Assembly: GCA_022410635.1 (NCBI GenBank)
Contig: JAJVDF010000125.1
Coordinates: 1,941,498-2,005,497, forward strand
Reading direction: 5' to 3'
From: Tretioscincus oriximinensis
Taxonomy: Eukaryota > Chordata > Lepidosauria > Squamata > Gymnophthalmidae
Length of the DNA stretch: 64,000 nucleotides
Shown: one piece after another, positions 1 to 11,160 of the stretch
How the letters are laid out: each line of letters starts with the position of its first letter
How positions within the stretch are numbered: position 1 is the first letter of the stretch
Made by a program: the position numbers and the translations under genes
Notes under the pieces: generated by a model
Database searches by the model: none
Seen by the model: the letters and a program-made list of their open reading frames with translations, nothing else
What the model was told of the DNA's origin: nothing

Positions 1-131
1 AACCCGTTTTTGAGGTGCCTCCCGGTTTTTGCTGAGGAAAATTTTTTTTNGGGGNAAAATTATTTTTCCTCAGCAAAAACCGGGAGGCACCCCAAAAACG
101 GGTTTTCACACACACACCCAAAAGGGGCCTT
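1..131. mobile_element. Palindromic MITE copy 1, cut by window start
   Basis: Inverted arms lie at 1-41 and 64-104, almost perfectly complementary, around a T-rich loop with two Ns. The right arm is followed by a short CA run and AAAAGGGG. The same layout (arms containing GGGAGGCACC and a GGGTTTTCA joint) recurs at 1350-1550 and 22603-22798, where outer ends reading TAGGCTGACCAGATGACC are kept. The outer left end lies outside the window and the outer right end is not recognisable. No coding capacity, so a non-autonomous DNA transposon is inferred; the superfamily is not established. Confidence 0.7.
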
Positions 132-1349
132 TCAAGAACAGAATTCAGTTCTTATTTTGAATCTCTTATAGATAACTTACCCAGGTCAAACCATGTTGTC
201 CTCTATTGGTAAAGTAGATATTCTGTCACAGTGGATTACATTACCTGTGATATATATTCACCGACAACATCACAGCCTTTTGATTTACATCCACTGGACA
301 CAAAATAAATAAGTGGAATGTTCCCTGAGGCATTTAATCAATAGCATATGTTGCAATACTGGTATTTTCTTTGCCCTGTTTATACCATTACTGTCTCTGT
401 TGAAGCTGCGTGTTTATAAATGTTTCCAGGAACACATTTGGTGCCAAGCTCACAAGAATGTTACACAGATTTGAAAAACTCAGATCTTCATTGGAAAAAA
501 AAANCCTGTTTGTTGTTCCATTATCTAACTGTTCTTCCAATAATATTGTTCCAATATTTTATTGATTATGATTAATATCGTGACCAAAAGGCAGATTCAT
601 TAATTTTATTCTATTGATGTATCATCTGTTGTACAGTGAAACAAAGAGAAAAAACATCTGTCGACTGTGCTACAGTTATTAAATGCTGCATTACCAAATA
701 ATTTATTTGTGAAATCAACACGTAGTGTTCAAATAATGTTTTCTGGATGGCACTATTACATATTATCAGAAATATAAAATCCTTATGATTAAATAAACCT
801 AGGTAATCTACCCACAATCATATAAAACTGGAAGAATAAAAATATCTGCATGAATAGCAGCAGTTTATTTTTCCTGTTTATGAATTCATAACCAACTTTG
901 ACTATATATTTTTTTAATTATATAGTTTTACTTCTTTGGGCCTACAATTGATGAGCAGGAAAATTATGATAGACAATCATCAGTCTATGGAATTTATTAC
1001 TGAAGAGAAGATGACAGCAACCAACCTAGATAACTTTAAACGCGTGACACAAATTTGTGGAAGCCAGGTGTGTTAGTAGCTGCTTGAATGGATGCCTGAA
1101 TACTGCCTCCTGAAGGAAGACAGGGGCAAGAGGCCCCTAAATTCCATTTCAAGGGAGATGAGAGGAGATGAAGATTTTGCCTTTTTATTTTGCTTGAGAA
1201 CATCCAGAAGCAGGGCTGTATTTAGGCAAAATATAGCTACCGGTAATAGTAAGAAGATATTAATATTTTTATTGCTTTTATTCTTATAAAACCTGAAGTA
1301 CCTGAGGGAAGAAGGAAAGTAAAATAAATAAAGAAGTAAGTAAGTAAAG
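132..1349. other. Unique AT-rich sequence, no feature recognised
   Basis: I see no repeat, RNA gene or convincing coding frame here. Short open frames on both strands have no recognisable domain. Confidence 0.5.
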
Positions 1350-1550
1350 TAGGCTGACCAGATGACCCTTTTGGGGGGATGTTGAAAACCCGTTTTTGGG
1401 GTGCCCCCCATTTTTTTCTGAGGAAAAAAAATGAAAAAATAATTTAAAAAATCTTTTTTTGAAAAGAATTTNCTCAGAAAAAACTGGGACTCACCCCCAA
1501 ACCAGGTTTTCAACACACACACACACAAAAGGTGTCATCTGGTTAGCCTA
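1350..1550. mobile_element. Palindromic MITE copy 2 (TAGGCTGACC ends)
   Basis: The left end TAGGCTGACCAGATGACC is mirrored by GTCATCTGGTTAGCCTA at the right end, and the complementary arms run inward to a T/A-rich centre near 1420-1475. A (CA)n run of about 20 bases (around 1511-1527) lies in the right arm, where copy 3 has a C-rich run instead. No coding capacity. An apparent minus-strand open frame across it is an artefact. Superfamily unresolved: no clear target-site duplication beyond the TA at the ends. Confidence 0.75.
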
Positions 1551-1744
1551 ATTACAGCCCATGGGCAAAATACAGGCAAGTTCAGAAGTAATTAATGGGC
1601 CACTGTGTGAGACAGAATTCTGGACTAGAAGGGCTGTGAGCTAATTCAGCAGGGCTCATTATATAATCTTATACACTTCTCTATATTTGCTGTAAAGTGA
1701 CACCTAAATAACAATAAAGGCTAAATTCTCCACCTTGGTAGACA

Positions 1745-1850
1745 ATGAGCTTTCATAGACATGTCTACTTCTTCAGATGCAACTGTTCATACCACCTTCC
1801 TTTCTCTTGTTAGTCTTGAAGTGCTACAAGCCCACTTGCTTGGCATAAAG
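1745..1850. mobile_element. Penelope/hammerhead-type repeat with flipped core
   Basis: On the minus strand 1780 to 1745 reads GCAT, CTGAAGA, an A, a hairpin with a GTAGAC arm, GAAA, GCTC, AT: a minimal hammerhead-ribozyme-like order. The flanking remainder (about 1788-1831, with TGTTAGTC and GTGCTACAAG) is on the plus strand, whereas in the copy at 42958 core and remainder share a strand. So the core is inverted relative to its own flank. Assignment to Penelope-like elements rests on the known occurrence of hammerhead motifs in that group and is an inference. Confidence 0.55.
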
Positions 1851-1875
1851 GCGTATTGTTTTTGTTTTTCATTTC

Positions 1876-1998
1876 AAAGAAATAGCTGTGTTAGTTTGGG
1901 TCCAGAAAATGTAGCAAGAGAGACTCATAGTGCCTTAAAGACTTAACAAATAGAAAGTAGGCAGCTTGCATTTTCATGGACAAGTCAACTTCAGATGC
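1876..1998 (-). mobile_element. Penelope/hammerhead-type repeat, left arm of inverted pair
   Basis: Read on the minus strand this starts with GCATCTGAAG, continues with a degenerate hairpin, CATGAAAATGC, a GTTAAGTCTTTAAGG block and ends near CTAACACAGCTATTTC. That terminal block also ends the plus-strand copies at 15340 and 46655. It abuts a plus-strand copy with a shared ATGCAT centre (1995-2000). The final A of the CTGAAGA core is missing, so a ribozyme here is not expected to be active. Confidence 0.55.
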
Positions 1999-2078
1999 AT
2001 CTGAAGAAGCTGACTTGCCTACAAAAGCTCATGCTGCCTATTGTTTTCTTGTCAGTTTCTAAGGTATTACAAGATCCC
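1995..2078 (+). mobile_element. Penelope/hammerhead-type repeat, right arm of inverted pair
   Basis: CTGAAGA at 2001-2007 follows GCAT; the helix II arms are decayed and the GAAA box reads AAAA. The downstream block (CATGCTGCCTA, then a diverged GTCAGTTTCTAAGG) matches the other copies. Together with 1876-1998 it makes a head-to-head inverted pair. Confidence 0.55.
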
Positions 2079-3516
2079 CGCACTATACTTTTGAATGGAA
2101 ATTAAGATAAAAGTGAGGTAAAGCCATAAGTCATTTGAAAGAAGTCTTATATTAAAATTTATCATTATCATCAGTATTATCACCACCACATCTATCATCA
2201 TACTTGCATACCTTTTCATAAAAAAAAGAAAGAAAAAGAAGCAAAAGGGACAGAAATTGAAAATAACAAGTAAGAATTATTGTGACATCTGAGGGAAAAG
2301 GCAGGCACTACATTAAAATATAACCTGCGTCTCTAGCCACAATGTTTATTTAATGAGGCTCAAAGCTATTTGCATGATTAATGTATATAATTTATGTTTC
2401 ATTCGCATCAACATTACGCTATCTTGGGAGACTTAGAATACTCTTTGATAAAAAATAGGGGCTCGCTAACCTGAATTCATTATTAATTTTAGCAATTATT
2501 TAACAGACGTCATTTTAAATGGGTCTGAATTTTTTTCAAAAAAATCTGCTACTAAATTCCAAAACATTCTATTTTGTTCTGACAAAATGGATGCTGCAGT
2601 TCGTTGTTTTTTTTTAGAGAAAGATTTTAAATCGAACTTGCTTCCAGCAATGAAACAAGATTGGCACGCCGTTATGACAAACCTGTAAGGAAATTGGCTT
2701 CATAGTACTTATTTGTAGTCCTTTGTACGTGTATTCTTATATTCACGTATAACAATTGTGTCATATCTTGATTTTCTTCATTGTGTTAGAAAAGGCACCA
2801 ATCACATGACTGTTATTCTCATCTAAGGTAGAACTGGTCCGACATTCAAAATTTCTAAAAAGAAATCTCTATTATCTTTGAAACTTTTTAATGCCAACAG
2901 TAAAGATTTGAAAAATAAATAACGCTTTGTTTACGCTTTAAACTACTAAAGAAGCAATTGCATTACACTAGAGAGACATTAAATGTCTGAAAGGAACTCN
3001 TTGATATAATTACATGTTGGAGATTGCAGTGGAAGGGGAAAAATTACCATATTACAATTTGAAAAGGGAAGGTCACAAAATTCATCCTTTCAAAAGCTAT
3101 GGCAGCTGTTGATTATAGTTTCCTTAGCTCTAGAATGCAGACATTTTCTGCCTCCTTATGAATTAGTAATCTGGATGTCTTTAAAGTCTCCATAGTTTAA
3201 TTTTAATTCAATTCTTAATAGCGCCTGTCTGAGCGATTTTCATTTGTTATTGCTGTGACAAGATTTTTTTTATAACTGTACATTTGCTTCAGACNTCTGG
3301 GATTAGGACCCGATGATTTTAGAGAAATGATTTATAGGAGTGGACCCTGCATTCTGGTTAGAATCCATTTCAGGTATAGAAAGTGTGGAATTAGAACCCA
3401 TACCATCACCATGCTTTTCAAATTAGTTACCTTATCCGACCTTTCTTTCCTCCACTTTCCCTTGTCCATTCAGACTGAACTATTCAATTACTTTTCTGTC
3501 TTTCTTTATCTCTCTT
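2079..3516. other. Unique sequence; candidate conserved non-coding element inside
   Basis: No repeat or coding frame recognised. About 2340-2720 contains ATTTGCAT (2368-2375, an inverted POU octamer) followed by GATTAATG and further homeodomain-like AT motifs, a composition typical of vertebrate enhancers. This is suggestive only. Confidence 0.3.
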
Positions 3517-3793
3517 CTGTGGTGGCACAGAGATTAAGAACAACGGCCTTTCGACAGAGAGATCTGCGTTTGAGGCATATGCTGTGGAGATGGGTGAGCA
3601 CCCTCTGCTGGCCTTAGCTTTAGACAACCTAGCTGTTCCAAAGTGAGTAACTGCAACTAGATGAATAGGGACCATCACAAGGTGAAGGGGAAGACAGAAT
3701 GTAAGCCTTCGGGTGAAACATAGCTTCTAAGCTGCTTTGAGTCCCTTTGGATGAGATAAGCGGGGTATAAAAACCCAGGACTTCTTCTTCTTT
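3517..3793 (+). mobile_element. Sauria-type SINE with Bov-B-like tail
   Basis: The tRNA-derived head (TGGCACAGAGATTAAGAAC, a diverged A box region, then GCGTTTGAGGC at the B box) is followed by a body and the tail GCTGCTTTGAGTCCCTTTGG, GCGGGGTATAAAAACCCAGG and (CTT)n. The tail matches the Bov-B-derived 3' end that characterises Sauria SINEs in squamates. Related copies: 20183-20467, 29813-30109 and 60935-61113. Confidence 0.8.
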
Positions 3794-4987
3794 TACCTTT
3801 ACCATTTTGTTTTGACAATAGAAATTCCTTCCCAAATGTAACTTATCATTGCTGTCTCAGTTCATTTCAGTGTTATAGTTAATTAACGTGTAGGGAACAA
3901 CAATCATTGATATGAGAATCAGTTTTAATTGACTAACAAGACACAGTGTGTCTTGCCACACTCTTCGTTTCACTCTTATTCACATAAATAAGCTCTTTTT
4001 TGCTTCATTTTAAGTCTGGGGTGCAATTTCTTCTCTGGCTAGAATTACAGCTAACTCTTTACCTTCTGTTCCAAGTACAACTTTAAATCACTGCTATGGT
4101 GACAGTTATTTTTTGTTATTTGCTAAGTGTTTAAATACTTTGTACTAATGCATAAGTTGCCCTTCGACTAATTGTCTCAGGTTCAAAAGTGTTTCCTGTT
4201 ACTGGTTTCATGTGGCCATTTGACCAATTCACCCACAAAGATGTCTTATTTTTGCCATGTTTTCTTTCCAAATAGCTCTGTGATTTTTAAAATATGGAGG
4301 CCTTTAACAACTCTGGTTCACCCTCCCTCACCTCACTTCCTCTTTGCACTTACTAGAATTGTAGTGATGATGGCAGAAACAAAAACAAGAGTTGTTCACA
4401 TGGCAACTAATTTTGGCATTAGTACAGTGAGGAAGGTAGACACAGTTTGNTCACTCTACCCTCTCAGTCCACCTNGATGGCCAGCCTGCCTCCAGGCCCA
4501 GCACTAGAACAGGCTATGAACCAAAGCGAATGAGTAGCTTCTTAGCCCTTGCCTTCCAGATTTGGCTACTGGTAGTGATGTGCACACACCCACAAGCATC
4601 AACTAGCAGCCCCATGTGCTTCCGTCACAGCGTACACATGAGATGTTATGATGGAAGTGAAATTCAGAAGCCCACAATTTTTTTAAATCAGGTTGCTTCA
4701 AATTCCTGGAAAGTCCTGGATGAAATAGGGTCTGTGGCAACCTTATTCTATTATACTTGCATTGTAATAAAGTTATTTCTTGTGTGCCTTTTCAAGTTTC
4801 AATAAAGAAATATTGTATTAAATAGCCAAGTGTTTTCCTTTCCTAGAATCAGCTCCATTACATTGTAAGTGAAACCATGGTAATAGTACTAAAAATTCTG
4901 CATGTGGTTCAGGGAATTCATCCAAATACACATGTCTAGAGCAGTTCCTAAGACACTATGCAATGCATTTACAAAGTTTCTTCCCTA
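3794..4987. other. Unique sequence, no feature recognised
   Basis: Short plus-strand open frames near 4172 and 4530 have no recognisable domain, and I treat them as chance. Confidence 0.45.
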
Positions 4988-5335
4988 GTAAAGTAACGTC
5001 TGGGCTGCTTCACCCTCGAAAGACAGCGTTTGAGAGGTGATCTGATTGAAGTGTATAAAATCATGAATGGGATAAATATGGTGANGACAAACAAAGGAAA
5101 GTATTTTTTCACCAAAAGGGTCATTAGCCTTTGGAATTTGCTTCCAGAGGAGATGGTGGTAGCCAGCAGCCTGGATAGCTTTAAGAGAGGATTAGACAAG
5201 TTCATGGACACCAAAGGTATAAACAGTTATTAGGATGGATACCTTGATGCTGCCTTTGTGATGGAGCCACAGGCAGGATTCTTGAAATACCATTTAAAGG
5301 GTGGCAAGAACAGGTGAAGATTTTGCCTTCTCCCT
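4988..5335 (+). mobile_element. CR1-type LINE 3' fragment, internally deleted
   Basis: The translated sequence includes RGDLIEVYKIMNG, KYFFTKRV, LWNLLPEE and SLDSFKRGLDKFMDTKGI, the C-terminal end of CR1 ORF2 as also seen at 13790-14079. About 90 bases present in the longer copy (the segment with the FSLSHNTRTRG stretch) are missing around 5083. The 3' UTR stops in a CCTCCC run at the edge of the 5341-5512 palindrome, short of the usual (CTTATGTT)n end. Confidence 0.85.
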
Positions 5336-5340
5336 CCCTC

Positions 5341-5512
5341 CCTCCCTGAAGGAAGAGAAGCAACCCAACTGAGCTCAGGTACTGAAGCTGCTTCCACCCA
5401 CTTCCTGAGCAGAGAAAGGCCAGGAAAAACTTTTTTCTCTGCTCAGGAAGCGGGTGCAGTGGCAGCTTCAAGACCCAAGTCCAGTTGGGTTGCTTTCCTT
5501 TTTTCAGGGAGG
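5341..5512. repeat. Long imperfect palindrome
   Basis: The arms 5341-5417 and 5435-5512 are complementary over about 75 bases with small gaps. They begin CCTCCCTGAA, end TTCAGGGAGG, and share CAACCCAACT/AGTTGGGTTG and TTCCTGAGCAGAG/CTCTGCTCAGGAA. The loop is about 17 bases. It abuts the CR1 fragment. A palindromic MITE is likely; no target duplication identified. Confidence 0.75.
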
Positions 5513-7456
5513 AAGGGAGAATGGGGTGGGAGAGGAGTCACCCAGCAGCTGTGGATGGAGCAGCAACTACTAGAGGATGGCAGACAATGAAGGGGATCCA
5601 ATGTCATCACATGTTCGATGGGGATCTTGAAACAGAACTAAGAGAAGAATGGAAATGAATGGGAGATTTGGAATTCATTTTGGATTGGCTCTGGAGATTT
5701 CCAAAGCGCTTTCACATCCAGTTTTCCGCGGTGTGCAAATGTGGCCCNGATGATTCATCTCCTATTTCTAGGAGCAATTTAAGGAGCTATCGAAATCTGT
5801 CGTGCTTGACTGAATGCTAGCATCTGATAGCAAGAATTTATTTGGAATCAAAATTAGTGTAGTTTTTCCATCATTTTCCACAGTTTGCAGGTAAAAAGTT
5901 CCAGTCCCAATTCCAGCAGCTATAAATGAGGCTAGAAAAGATATATGGTACAATCAGTAACAATTTTAAGATCCAGTACGCATTTCTCTATGGAATAGTC
6001 ATCCTCATCCTTTATATATCTATAAAATTAAATAAAATGATAGAATGAGATATCTTCAAGAATGAACAGTTATGTTTAAGGAGCACGATCCACATGGACA
6101 GTACCTTCAAGGTCGAAAACTATACGCACGGACAGTAAGGGGTTGAAAGTGTCAGTAGATGTATGTCTTGCACCATTTCTTCCCATCATGATTTCCAGTG
6201 CAGGCTGATTTAAAGCACTCTTGATGCTCCACTGCCCATTTGCAGATGCAGATGCTGACTTTCGGGGCTACCTGCAGTTTCTACAAGTATAGAGGCCAAG
6301 CAGAAACACTGGAGNTTGAAAATGTCTTCCTCTGTTTTGACAGGAAAGGCAGATAGTTTTGAAATAACTAACATATAATGGAGGATTGCTTATGTCCATT
6401 TCAGTATAAAATGCTTACTAGTTTTTGTTCTTAAATTAAGCATTCACTCTGACAGGGAAACCATTCAAAGGGGTGGGGGAACTTTATTGATCTGCTAAAA
6501 TGCTTTATGGTATTGGTATGAGAAAATAATGAAAACAATAATTTAATGTGCATTAGCTCATTGACTTTACTGTATTTGGAAGTTTGCTTTGGTCAATCAA
6601 ATCATTGTGTTTTCAGTAAGATGTTTTCTTTCTTCTACATAGAATTAATTCTTCCTAATCAAGCTCCTTTTTCAAGGGAACAATTATCTTCAAATCCAAT
6701 GAAAAGAACATATTGAAGCAAGTGCATTAGCATGCCAGTGTGCTCAGTCTTTTCCTCACCAAAGTTGGCTGCTGAGTTATATTCCAGTAAATTATAGCTG
6801 TTGGCCTCTTTTCCTATAGATCAGTCTTTTATCTACTGCTGACCAATTGCAATTTGAAGCATTTATTGACAGAAATAAAGTTAAACAGGTTCTTGAAAGT
6901 TAAGGAAAGGCAACGAGTAAGGTTGGTTTTGTTTTGTCTCCTGACCTACACAACACTTGGAAGGCAAAATCCTATATATATTCTATAATAATAATGATAA
7001 ATTGTGAACATGCTGAAGATCAGTAGGGGGGAATCTGTTCTTTCCCATATGTTGTTTAACTGNACTTTATATCACAAAAACAATGGCCAAGAATAATGAA
7101 TATACAGCAACAACAAGTGCAGTAGCAGCACATGGATTGAATCAAGTCCCACCTACCTTTGGNCTCCCCTATAGGGAAACGTTCACTGATGACTTTCTGT
7201 TCTCTGCTCAAANTAAACCAAAAGACTATCTTAGTGGCACACAACAATTTCTGCTTTGTGGAGTTGCTTGCTTAAGGAAGAAGGCATTGTTCCCATGAAA
7301 AAGAACAGGAGTCTCATTGGGAGTGAGACTCCAGGTGTGAAGAAGACTTGAGATTTTTTAGATATGGGGAGAAAGTAAAAGCAAGATTATATTTGGGCAT
7401 TTCCCCTGCAGAATTAGCAATAATTCTAATTATTTTTATAATAATTCNAATTATTT
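5513..7456. other. Unique sequence, no feature recognised
   Basis: Neither strand offers a recognisable domain, repeat or RNA. The overlapping open frames at 7056-7298 contain Ns and have no recognisable content. Confidence 0.45.
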
Positions 7457-7707
7457 GAGAGCCAATTTGGTGTAGTGATTAGAGTGTTGGACGCTTATCT
7501 GGTAGTCTCCCGGTTCGATTCCCCACTCCTCCATGAAAGACCTTGGGCCAGTCACAGCTCTTTAAAACTATCTCAGCCCCACCTACTTCACAGGGTGTCT
7601 GTTGTGGAGAAAGCAACAAATGCTATGTGCACCACCCTATGGTTGGCTGCCCTGAGACCTTCTGGTATAAGGCGGGATATAAGTACAAATAAATAAATAA
7701 ATAATAA
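7457..7707 (+). mobile_element. tRNA-derived SINE, second family
   Basis: A tRNA-like head has an A-box region (TGGTGTAGTGATTAGAG) and a good B box, GGTTCGATTCC (7512-7522). The body contains CCTTGGGCCAGTCACAGCTC and CACAGGGTGTCTGTTGTGGA, and the tail is GCGGGATATAAGTAC followed by (AAAT)n. The tail differs from the CTT-ended Bov-B-type tail of the other SINEs here, so it was probably mobilised by a different LINE. Confidence 0.8.
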
Positions 7708-8714
7708 CTGTTCCAACTTGGGCTAGGAATATATATAAGTTCCTATATGTTGCTATATCTGGAATATAGCAATCACATGGTTGTGCACACAAACATGTAT
7801 ATTCTGTGACCAATGCCCCAGTTCCATAACATCGCTCATTGATCTTATTGCAGTGCAGTCTGAAATTTGTTTATTTTTTACTCACAACAGCCAATAGAAT
7901 CAACAGCTTGTTTTGTTGATTGTTCTATCATCTCATGTCTAATTTGGGGGTTCTCCAGAACAATGCCTGAATATCTGAGCAATAGTTTATTCCAAGAAAA
8001 AGGTATTTATTGCGGGTCCATTACTGAAAAACACTTAGCACAAGTGCCCAAAGCTTCCTGATTGCACTACGAATGAGGTAGAAAATATTACCACAATCTA
8101 CTGCAAGGATTTATTGGGACAGATTATCAGTTCCAACAAGACTTGGCACAATTTGAAATGAGCCACAAAATGAAAGCCTATTTTAGTTCAGAGATACTAT
8201 ATACCTTTCTCATTTGAATTTTTAGACTTGTTTTTCTCAACTGTGGTACCTTTGTGTTGCCAGAGAAAATGACTAACATCTCACAAAACATACCATAGCC
8301 AAAAAATGCAGTCACTTTGTGTATATATTTCTTATTCCTTTCAACAGATATCTGAAACAAATTCACAACAAAAGAAATGCAATAGTTCTATCCCTGTTGT
8401 CTGGCAAATTTACAATGGGAAAACTATACTATTGCCATCATTTCCATCAGGAAGCATATTATTGGAAAACCCTTGAGTCTGTTTTGCTAATCTGTAAAAG
8501 CATTACAACTACACAATAAGCATTCACATGTACAATACATATTCTGTTGACTGTGATTCTAAGGCCCTGTTTGCACAAGCTCAGGAAGCTCATTATCCTG
8601 CACTGTCTGCCTGAGAACACTGATTCAACACATTCTATGTCCTCTAAACTGATAGAGCAGCATAGAGTTTGCATGTAGGATAGATTTAATCATGGGAGCA
8701 GCTGCAAGAGGCAT
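7708..8714. other. Unique sequence, no feature recognised
   Basis: Nothing supported. Short frames at 7867-8061 and 8319-8519 have no domain. Confidence 0.45.
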
Positions 8715-8957
8715 GCATAAGAACATAAGAACATAAGAAGAGCCATACTGGATCAGGCCACAGCCCATCGAGTCCAGCATTCTGTGTCACACAGAGGCCC
8801 ACCAGNTGCACCTGNGCAGTCCGAACAGAGGAAAGCAAGATATGCCCCTGTTCGTGACTCCCTGCAAATGGTATTTCAGGAGTCCTGCCTGTGGCTCCAT
8901 CCCGGAGGCTACATCCAGACAACTATCTTAGTATCCATTTATACCCTTAGTGTCCTT
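8715..8957 (-). mobile_element. CR1-type LINE 3' end
   Basis: Repeats of AACATAAG at the plus-strand left edge (8715-8738) mark the CR1 3' end on the minus strand. They are followed by the complement of the 3' UTR and the last codons of ORF2. It closely matches 14060-14293 in reverse. 5' truncated. Confidence 0.85.
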
Positions 8958-9089
8958 TCCTCCACAGTTGCTCTGCATCTGGACGCAAATCATCTGGTGC
9001 CACCCACATAACTGAGTTTGTGGAACCAGCATTGAATTAGGTTCCCATTTGCACAGAAGGAGACTTTTACTAAAATGGTTTAGTTCGCA

Positions 9090-9212
9090 TAGGCTGCAGA
9101 CACGCGAAGGGGAAAAAACTGTATTATGTTTTGAAAGAAATCACTTGTTAGCCACACCACACTTACCTTTTTCCTGTTGCAAACAAAAGTAAACAAACCT
9201 TTAAACAGAATG
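9090..9212. repeat. Unnamed dispersed repeat, copy A
   Basis: This stretch begins GGCTGCAGACACGCGAAGG and contains GAAAGAAATC and CACACTTACC. It aligns through its length with 32873-32998. The GGCTGCAGACAC start resembles the GGCTGCATCCACAC ends of MITEs at 38239 and 47033, so it may be one end of such an element. Confidence 0.55.
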
Positions 9213-10856
9213 CTATTACCTTCTTTCCGCCCCACAGAACTATGAGTGTCCAGTGTTCCATTCATTNAAAAGGTCTTTGCTGCAAAGTAAATAGCCACTG
9301 CATTTCATCCAATTCATTTTTGTAAAATCTGAAAGAAAGCTGCCTCCGGACTTTGAAAATGCACATTGAAAAAAGCTATTTCATTGGCTCTTGGCTCACA
9401 GAGAATGCTTGGGAATTGTATGCAGCCTCGCAGACAATGCTGGGGATTGTAGTAAGGCAAGCGCAGCAATGCCTTCTGGGGCTTGTGATGTCATGAGAAT
9501 TCCAGGATGTGTTGAGGACTAGGCTGGTCATCTGGGATAAAGAGGGAACTACGAGGAAGGTTGAAGATAAATGGGGAGATACTTGTGAACACGTTAGCTC
9601 CCTTTAAAAAAAAGAAAAAGCGATTTTAGATTTGTAATGCAGAAGTAGCCTCAGTCAAAAGGAAAAAAGAAGATAGACTATTTCAACTGGTTTAATTTAC
9701 AATTTCTCTTTAGACCTGCTTCCTTTTAATGTAGAAAATAGTGTGTACAAAGAACAAAGATAGTACATACAGCTGCCCACTCCATCAATAAACACAGTTT
9801 TAAAATAATAAAGCTGNCTTTATTTTTGCATTTAAAATAGTTTTTTTCAGTAGGAAGTACATAAACTGAATCTTATAACAAGGATTTGTAGAGTTTATTC
9901 CTTTTGGCCCATTTTTTTCTACTTCTTTTATACCATGTAGAGAAAATTTAGAAAGCTGATAGTTCATACACTGTACCAATTGTCTGAATAGCAGACGTAT
10001 TTTACTTGTTTTTTTAACAATGAACATAATCAGAATAATTAAAGGGAAATGAAATGGGGGAAACAATCTTCCCACTGCTTCATAGTTTGATATTTTCATA
10101 TATTTTACTATTGGGTGGAATAGATTTTTTTTATCTCTTCCTCTGTTTGGTTCTCTTTTTAATTCCTAAGGCATGAATTTGTAGCTTGAAGTTTTTAATA
10201 TACAAAGTAGCTAGAAATTATATATTCTATGATCGGAGTATTTTTGCGGGTTTGGATTGAAAGAAATTGAACAAGGGCTGATTCAGTTCAATTTTGAACT
10301 TAATATTATGATATGAGTTTGTTTGGTTCAAAACAGACTCATTTGGTTCAGTGCAAATAGTTTTTTGAATAGGTAAAAATAGTAATTTTCAATTAAACAC
10401 GCACACATAAAAGCTTCATTATAATTACAAAATATTAATCTTACTGTAGCTAATTTCTCAATGACTGTCCTACCTTCCTGCTTTGTTCCCCACATAAGCG
10501 GGACCAAATATAAATTAGTCCAGCTTATATATCTCCATAGATATATCTGGGTTTTTTACCACATTGATAAGCAACTCTTCAAAGTTTCGTCTACTTCAAA
10601 TTTAAACTCTTTTTTCAAACAGAGAGAGTGTTCAAACTCATTTTTTATAACACCCCATTTTGGTTTGAACCACTTTCGATCTGGACCAGCACCTCTCTAT
10701 ATTACTTATAATTTTACATTAAGGTGTAATGCAGTGATATTCATATATGCAGTGATAAATGTGATATTCTGCAAAAGAAGGATATAAGCAAATAGGTACA
10801 AGTTAAAGACAGGTGGTCTCCTCTGTCCTACAAGAGCTTTGAAGCAGAGCTTAGAT
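9213..10856. other. Unique AT-rich sequence, no feature recognised
   Basis: I see no repeat or coding frame with recognisable content. Confidence 0.45.
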
Positions 10857-11160
10857 CAGGGGTGTAGCTTCCCATAGGACAACCAGGGGCCCTTTAGAGG
10901 GGGTCCATTCAATTTCCTTATGTTATTTTTAAGCTCTTCAGCACCACGCGGCTGAATCTCTGAGGCGCTAATCACTGCACCAAGTGCCAAAATGCAATAA
11001 TCAGTGCTAATCAGAACTACTTGTTGGTACATGGAGCAGTAATTAAATCAAAGACCCAGTTGCATGGTGCTGAAGAGCTTAAAACAAGGTAAGGAAACCT
11101 GGCAGAAGGGGACCCCTTTATTTATCTGACCTAGGGGTCCCAAGAGCCTAGCTCTACTAA
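10857..11160. mobile_element. Palindromic MITE, possibly hAT-like
   Basis: The outer end CAGGGGTGTAGCT pairs imperfectly with AGCCTAGCTCTAC at the right. The inner arms TTAAGCTCTTCAGCACCACG (10929-10948) and CATGGTGCTGAAGAGCTTAA (11063-11082) are almost perfectly complementary. CAGGG-type termini suggest hAT, but I could not find an 8-bp target duplication. Confidence 0.6.

Noticed and set aside
1073..1528. 151-codon minus-strand frame
   Set aside because: It lies mostly in a palindromic MITE and low-complexity flank, contains an N, and has no domain.
7512..7522. tRNA-gene-like B box
   Set aside because: It belongs to a SINE with a LINE-like tail; no cloverleaf for a functional tRNA is kept.
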